Below the pieces are notes generated by a model, which searched no databases, was not told where the DNA came from, and saw only the letters and a program-made list of their open reading frames with translations. This document shows positions 39,501-43,373 of a DNA stretch of 43,373 nucleotides, piece by piece. The DNA is from a virus: the IMG/VR virus record IMGVR_UViG_3300033047_000004, positions 1 to 43,373 of that record, one strand, 5' to 3'. The position numbers and the translations under genes were made by a program. How positions within the stretch are numbered: the first letter of the stretch is position 1; the number at the start of each line of letters is the position of its first letter.

Positions 39501-40452
39501 GCACCTCAGGATCAACACCAGCTTCCTTGGCTGCAATGGTTGCCGCGACATCTTCATCGGCTGCATCCTTGATGACTGCTTCCACAGTCTCAGCACTGGG
39601 TTTGGTGTTGTCAGTACCTTTGATGATGTCTTCAATTGTTCCTAATGCAGACTGAGCGGCTGTTTCAGTGTCGCCTGGGGTTACATCCTTGATAGACACA
39701 TCAGCTTCTTCAGCAATGGTCTCCAAGGCCTCCTTGGCGGCTTCAGGTGTCTTGGCAGACTTCATGGCTTTGTAGACACGAAGGGCCACATTACCTAATC
39801 CAGCAAGGGCAAACTCACTAATGAGGTTGTTGGCCATACCTTTAACACTCTGCACACCTTCACTGTCGTTCTTTGGGTCAATTATGAGGAAGTCAGGTAC
39901 AAGACCATCAGCCAGATCATTGGCGACCTCAACGAGGTTATCCTCATCCTCAAAGGTGAAGAACCCAGCAACAGAGGCCACAGCAGCACCGGCCAGCAGA
40001 CCACTACCGGCAACACCAGTGAAGGCAGCACCAATAACAGGAACAGCTTGACCTATACCCTCGGTTATGGTCTCGCCAAGACCCTTTTCTTCATTAGCAA
40101 ACTTGGGGTCCAGGCTGTCTGAGAAGTCCTTGATGGATCCACCACCACTCTTCAGGGTTTCTTCGACACCATCAAGTCCTGCGTAGCCAGCTAGTTGTCC
40201 AACCTTCTCAGTAGCAATACCAGCACCGGTTATCAGGCCTTGTGCAAGGTCAGTACCAATACCAGCGTTGTTGTTGATTATGGCTTGAACCTCATCAGTG
40301 GATTTACCACTTAAGGTCGCGAAGTCCTCAACAGCGTTAGGGTACTTAGCAGGGTTGCTACGTACTGCACTAAGCAGTTCAGGGGATGGGAGTGTGGTTC
40401 CATCTTCCTGAGGAACCCATGGGGAACTAACGGTACTGTTGTCTTGGGGCAT
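36577..40452 (-). CDS. Internal virion protein D (T7 gp16-like)
   Basis: 1291 residues (T7 gp16: 1318). Large, mostly helical protein of the ejection core that builds the trans-envelope DNA channel. Recognised by size, position and C-terminal regions such as DMYRGEAFLGEVMSSAGLPW, LDPFNMKDTKIKSDALYSEY and LRRYVGWTGYKDLTPTARTT. A Gly/Ala-rich hydrophobic stretch near residues 130-165 (AVPVIGAAFTGVAGSGLLAG) could insert in membrane. Unlike T7 gp16, no lytic transglycosylase motif is visible at its N-terminus; such a domain is instead in the preceding gene. Confidence 0.9.
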   Translation of the reverse strand: MPQDNSTVSSPWVPQEDGTTLPSPELLSAVRSNPAKYPNAVEDFATLSGKSTDEVQAIINNNAGIGTDLAQGLITGAGIATEKVGQLAGYAGLDGVEETLKSGGGSIKDFSDSLDPKFANEEKGLGETITEGIGQAVPVIGAAFTGVAGSGLLAGAAVASVAGFFTFEDEDNLVEVANDLADGLVPDFLIIDPKNDSEGVQSVKGMANNLISEFALAGLGNVALRVYKAMKSAKTPEAAKEALETIAEEADVSIKDVTPGDTETAAQSALGTIEDIIKGTDNTKPSAETVEAVIKDAADEDVAATIAAKEAGVDPEVPDMPREELKEFLSTTFGTLDAEIKRSRSINSSKAARAEMAEVMTGPNGRKAYVKNSEKIAVAIMKRDYDEVTKLIKEAPVTMSAVRHAGWQDGITRAALQHLEVRYDKIITDLRANPSLTTRQAYKDVSADTLKAKVQLGELDRQTGTGASFILLNRKLNLQADEGMSKAFEDAADAMRAAGKDKGYTILATQSDYIEAWAKIYTDEGVNAADLALILADEFDEFAKVRQGTLASMKTNRMSRLTKAEKAQMEASVTKMIHDLHSSALLGQLSTTGLEVSSNLINNLTLPLANFVGGGAKLKPGMLRARREYSGYIAGWNNAWNTFKKTMQKGKPVTDDIDLFDGAHSARLDVERLWDEKKYAKWFATRAWKAAADLSNASSESQKAWRAFGMKFADAEATLMKSGMSKKDAQKGAAKIAQGIFNDKGAVTDLAIKLDMSRTSWQSVVDSRYMTGKAAQGIENLRNSRNPIISTMSRATIPFFRTLINIGGDAAQMVMPPSFMIRGLAEVSTAARLPGFLHIENSARFIDDFTGKNGVRARVRAQARQRMGASLMLATYAMVESGSIEITPPGGYQSWNAKIAKWETAPGSSLIIGDTIVDLTRFLPFSAPLLMVGIMRDQSRRIDLEMEGGEYSGGDINADKVFSILGGAYGMFMTSLMSDAGSMRGVGELFGAIQSAVSDGDVYKLSKFGTGYLKQFMPGIPRMVGKNSGAITGDWDMYRGEAFLGEVMSSAGLPWGKQYKRLDFIGNTVQDKGRGLDPFNMKDTKIKSDALYSEYARLNNDTELSMILPTPDRVFDKTFWENLGVNKRSIFERIFEVNPASLNQLKTRDGRNAYDVYRNVIYKGKARTTVARSATGKDGVNIGKVEIRAGERMEDVLRRYVGWTGYKDLTPTARTTIWKTVFSFYKKNAKDVVGEIVDTPDDLFDGSRYGSPIDTPTSIDATKDAGRTLAKTVQTSRGTPRGLDQIFAIDK

Positions 40453-40461
40453 ATTTGGTGA

Positions 40462-42432
40462 TTAGCCTTTTGGTTGATTGTACTCAGGGCGACTTAAACG
40501 AGCTTGAGCATCTTGAGTTGAGAGGAGTGAAACCTGTTGAGCAACAGCCTGGACAACCTCCATAATCTCATTGATTGGTGGTCGCTGGCCTTCGTGTTGC
40601 TTTGAGAGATCTGCAAGGGCAATTGATAGTTGCCCCTTAAACATTCGGCGACCACTAACTGGCACCTGATTGGTAATTGCGGTTACACCTTCAGACACCG
40701 CTGGGAGCCTTAGGATGTCGTTGGCAACAAGGTGTGCTTCATTCTGTTCAGACACAGACTTGTAGGTGTCCACAGATATATTGCCCTTTAAGACAGCACC
40801 AGCAGCCAGTTGGGCAAACTCACTTGAGCCATAGTTGGCTGAGGCAAGGAAGTCCTTGGTTGAGGATACCTGGGCCTCTGCGTTAATGCCCAGACTGTTA
40901 GACTGGAGGCGCATTATGGTGGCATATGTGCTGGGAGAGGTTGCCTTAATAGACGCAAGGGCATCCTGATCGCCAGAGATGATTGCCTTACCCAGCATCT
41001 CGATGTTCTTGTTGTCTTCACGAACACCTTCAGCCTCACTAGATACTCTGGAGACCTCAGCGGCATCTCGGACCTTCTGAGCCTGTTCCTTATTTAGGTT
41101 GACAGCAGTAATCTCATCTTCAATTTCGTCAGGAGATATGGTGCCACCATCTAGACCTTGGACAAGGATGTTGTTGGTGTAGTCATCCCGGCTGTCTTTG
41201 TTGTTTACACCGGTGTTGGCTTCATCCTTTAGGAGCTTAGATGTCTCCACACGGGAGGGTGCTCCTGTATCTATGACACCAGATAAGGAACCCGCCTTAA
41301 TACCATTCTTGGACAGCACCATCTTCTTCAGCTGAGGGTTCTGGTCCATTAGGGTGCGCAGCTCACTGAGCTTTCTTACAGTGACGCTCTGATCTTGAGT
41401 TCCTCTATTAGGACCAACTCCATCATACACCCCAACACCTTTAGATGTCTTAAACCCAGCCCATACCTGAGCCAGCCTGTCAGCAAATGCACCATCAGGC
41501 ATATCACCCTTGAGCCACTTATCGAGACCCTTCTCCTTCATCAGGAGTAGTGCCATCTCTGTCTGTACCTGTGGGGTGAATTTGGTGTTCCTTGAATACC
41601 CATATTTGGATATCATGCCCTTAAGTGTTCCTGGGACTATCTGGATTAGACCAGCTGCATCATCACCGGGACGGGCTTGGCGTTTCAGAATGTCACCTAA
41701 GGATAACCTGGAGAGATCCTCAGTGTTACCTGAGTTTCCAAACCACGCATTCCAGTTGCCATTGCTTTCAGAGGCAAGAAACCCCTTTAGCCAGTTTCTC
41801 ATAACACCTGATTTGGTGTCGAACGCTTCAGCAGCTCGTGTGGCCTTCATGCGTTCAGTGAGTGCTCTGCGGGACTGGTTGGCGAGTAATTTCTGGGCCT
41901 GACCAGTGTATTCCTTACCCATCAAGGCGACACCAGAACCCAGCTCCTTGATGAAGCCAGCATAATATGATGGTCCTAATGTACGAGCACGAGCAACATC
42001 TTCTGTGATGTTTGATTTGACCCAGGTGTTGAAGGCTTCAGGGTCCGTATTATCGTAAACCCTGTCACTGGTATATCTGTCACGCAGTTGGGTGATCAAA
42101 TCAGTACCAGCAAGCTGACCTTTCTTAGACTTGAAGACATCTGGATTGTAGTCACCAGTTATCAGGTCGATACCATTGGAGGCTTGACCCCTATTGAACT
42201 CCTCCAGACCCAGTTGGGCCTGAGCTACGTTGATGACATCATCCTGGGCTTCAATCTGGGCCTTGTTTTCCTTGAATTTACTGGAGGCCACATTACCACC
42301 AACCTTCAGAAGACGAGCCAATGATGCACCAGCTGTGTTCCTGGCACTGAACCTCTCCCTATCTAGGCGTGGCACCGGGAGATTGGATGTCTCCTTATAG
42401 ATTGGAGCTCCACTTTGTTGTTTAATAGGCAC
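40462..42432 (-). CDS. Internal virion protein C (T7 gp15-like) with lysozyme-like domain
   Basis: 656 residues (T7 gp15: 747). Helical core protein, placed between gp14 and gp16. Around residues 210-310 is a lysozyme/transglycosylase-like block: LKGFLASESNGNWNAWFGNS (Glu after the first helix), then AAGLIQIVPGTLKGMISKYG and TPQVQTEMALLLMKEKGLDK, the E...G..Q..P.T......G order of SLT/lysozyme folds. In T7 the peptidoglycan-cutting domain is the N-terminus of gp16. So the enzymatic function appears moved to gp15 here. The remainder (EQAQKVRDAAEVSRVSSEAE) is coiled. Confidence 0.88.
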   Translation of the reverse strand: MPIKQQSGAPIYKETSNLPVPRLDRERFSARNTAGASLARLLKVGGNVASSKFKENKAQIEAQDDVINVAQAQLGLEEFNRGQASNGIDLITGDYNPDVFKSKKGQLAGTDLITQLRDRYTSDRVYDNTDPEAFNTWVKSNITEDVARARTLGPSYYAGFIKELGSGVALMGKEYTGQAQKLLANQSRRALTERMKATRAAEAFDTKSGVMRNWLKGFLASESNGNWNAWFGNSGNTEDLSRLSLGDILKRQARPGDDAAGLIQIVPGTLKGMISKYGYSRNTKFTPQVQTEMALLLMKEKGLDKWLKGDMPDGAFADRLAQVWAGFKTSKGVGVYDGVGPNRGTQDQSVTVRKLSELRTLMDQNPQLKKMVLSKNGIKAGSLSGVIDTGAPSRVETSKLLKDEANTGVNNKDSRDDYTNNILVQGLDGGTISPDEIEDEITAVNLNKEQAQKVRDAAEVSRVSSEAEGVREDNKNIEMLGKAIISGDQDALASIKATSPSTYATIMRLQSNSLGINAEAQVSSTKDFLASANYGSSEFAQLAAGAVLKGNISVDTYKSVSEQNEAHLVANDILRLPAVSEGVTAITNQVPVSGRRMFKGQLSIALADLSKQHEGQRPPINEIMEVVQAVAQQVSLLSTQDAQARLSRPEYNQPKG

Positions 42433-42453
42433 TGTTAGTGTCCCTCTTTGTTA

Positions 42454-42912
42454 CTATGAGAATGCGCCATAGTTGCTGACACCGGCTGTGGCTACGTCTA
42501 TGAAGCTGCCTCTTGTCGTATCATTGATGGCAATCTTGTTGGTGGCCTCTTGGGCATTAATCTGAGAGCCAGCAATGTAGTTGAACTCTGCGGCCTCAAG
42601 TCGGTCCTTTGCAGCAGCAATGGACAAGGATCCCTGAGCAGATTGCTCGGCTGATCTCAGACCAGCTGTTGGACCTCTAACTCCAGCCCCGGCTGCAGCG
42701 GCTTCAGCCTTAGCCCTTTCAGCCTCTCTTGAAGCCTTGTTGGCTTCCTTGTTGGAGGCATTAGCTTCAATGATGTACTCACGAGACCTGATGGATTGCT
42801 TGGCCATCTGTTGGTCTCGTATGAGCTTTGCGTTAGCATCAGCTGCTTCGTTTTTCCCGGCGTATTCCATCGCGCCTTGGGCAACTCCCAGCAACATACC
42901 TAAATCACACAT
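42454..42912 (-). CDS. Internal virion protein B (T7 gp14-like)
   Basis: 152 residues (T7 gp14: 196). N-terminal MCDLGMLLGVAQGAMEYAGK is short and hydrophobic-leaning as in gp14 (T7 starts MCWMAAIPIAISGAQAISGQ), followed by a long Ala/Glu/Lys helix (SREAERAKAEAAAAGAGVRG). Gp14 forms the outer-membrane pore during ejection. It is next to gp15 and overlaps gp13 by 8 bp, as expected in the cluster. Confidence 0.88.
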   Translation of the reverse strand: MCDLGMLLGVAQGAMEYAGKNEAADANAKLIRDQQMAKQSIRSREYIIEANASNKEANKASREAERAKAEAAAAGAGVRGPTAGLRSAEQSAQGSLSIAAAKDRLEAAEFNYIAGSQINAQEATNKIAINDTTRGSFIDVATAGVSNYGAFS

Positions 42913-43373
42913 AGTTGGGTTCTTTTCGTATTACAAAGGGTACAAACCAATCACCCAAGGCACCAAATGTCACACTGGGTAACATGGTAGCTCCTACCCA
43001 CCGCAACCATCTATGGTGCTGGGTATTATTACTGTGAGTGAAGTTGTACATAAATTGCAGATCTGGATCATTGTCGAACCACTTCTGTATTTGAGGTCTG
43101 CTCATCCGTAGAAATGCAGATCTGTTGTCTTTTATATCGGGTGTAGCCATAGCCCACACGGCACAGGCGCGGGGACTTACCCGACCAATGCCCATGATTA
43201 TGGCTGGCTTGCCTGACCTACCTATACCAACCTTGCAGTCTTCTGACAGACGAGCAGAGCGGGTGAGGGATGCGTGGGTGTTTGTGTGACCATAGATGGC
43301 ATATAGCTCGTGGACATCAGCTGCCCTGAGGTTCCATGACAAATACTTGATATCCTCGTCTTGGACATCACGT
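42905..43373 (-). CDS. Internal virion protein A (T7 gp13-like), 5' end cut by window
   Basis: The frame is open to the last base of the window (RDVQDEDIKYLSWNLRAADV), so the start codon lies just outside; a TTG at 43342 is unlikely to be the start. The visible 155 residues have the N-acetyltransferase-like layout of gp13 relatives: YLSWNLRAADVHELYAIYGH, IMGIGRVSPRACAVWAMATP, and the C-terminal TQHHRWLRWVGATM followed by FVIRKEP. In T7, gp13 helps core assembly. Its neighbour gp12 is at the opposite end of the window. Confidence 0.85.
   Translation of the reverse strand, partial: RDVQDEDIKYLSWNLRAADVHELYAIYGHTNTHASLTRSARLSEDCKVGIGRSGKPAIIMGIGRVSPRACAVWAMATPDIKDNRSAFLRMSRPQIQKWFDNDPDLQFMYNFTHSNNTQHHRWLRWVGATMLPSVTFGALGDWFVPFVIRKEPNYV

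Noticed and set aside
1-43373. CRISPR array or additional tRNA genes
   Set aside because: No regularly spaced repeats of CRISPR type; a search by eye for T-loop consensus on both strands gave only the tRNA at 4255-4327.

Overview
This window is essentially one complete genome of a T7-like tailed phage (Autographiviridae-type podovirus), opened at an arbitrary point. The evidence is a single-subunit T7-type RNA polymerase, the T7 replication set (primase-helicase, family A DNA polymerase, exonuclease, endonuclease I, SSB) and the T7 virion set in canonical order (portal, scaffold, capsid, tubes gp11/gp12, internal proteins gp13-gp16, fibre, small and large terminase). Almost every gene lies on the minus strand, so genes read from high to low coordinates. 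The gp12 gene runs off the left end and the gp13 gene runs off the right end. These are neighbours in T7-like genomes, so the window is a circular permutation cut between them. Base composition is moderate (mid-40s % GC by eye). The host is not identifiable; an embedded bacterial fragment and the marine-phage style of many genes suggest a proteobacterium, possibly marine.

Layout in transcription order. (1) Putative genome end, 29.34 to 28.67 kb: about 640 bp without a convincing gene, after the large terminase, starting with a 25-nt motif that is a candidate phage-RNAP promoter. (2) Early region, 28.67 to 21.8 kb: many small uncharacterised genes, a winged-helix regulator and a tyrosine integrase, so lysogeny is possible. 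One early gene is split by about 0.4 kb of bacterial DNA in the opposite orientation (3' end of an IS1595/ISXO2-type transposase overlapping the 5' end of a P63C-like gene). (3) RNA polymerase, 21.66 to 19.14 kb, with a copy of the motif 30 bp upstream. (4) DNA metabolism, 19.1 to 10.0 kb: small genes, SSB, endonuclease I, primase-helicase, DNA polymerase, an RNA-ligase-like nucleotidyltransferase, exonuclease and a DUF3310 protein. (5) A hairpin directly followed by the third motif copy at 10.0 kb, then the head genes: portal, repeat-rich basic protein, scaffold, a DUF2829/Tad2-like protein (candidate anti-Thoeris), an HNH-like protein, small genes, a tRNA-Ile-like gene, a structured leader, the capsid gene, a strong terminator, gp11 and gp12. 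(6) Across the window junction: gp13, gp14, gp15 (with a lysozyme-like domain), gp16, tail fibre, an XkdW-like protein, a class II ribonucleotide reductase, endolysin, holin-like proteins and the terminases.

How it works together: host RNA polymerase probably starts at AT-rich sigma70-like sites near 28.2 kb, makes the early proteins and the phage RNAP, and the phage RNAP then reads the replication and virion genes from a few widely spaced promoters. The B12-dependent reductase supplies deoxynucleotides. The integrase, regulator and a palindromic operator candidate suggest a temperate option unusual for T7 itself. Points most worth a second look are the bacterial insertion, the Tad2-like gene in the capsid cluster, the candidate promoter motif, the paralogous pair of tiny early genes, an early gene with an internal amber codon, and the lysozyme domain placed in gp15 rather than gp16.
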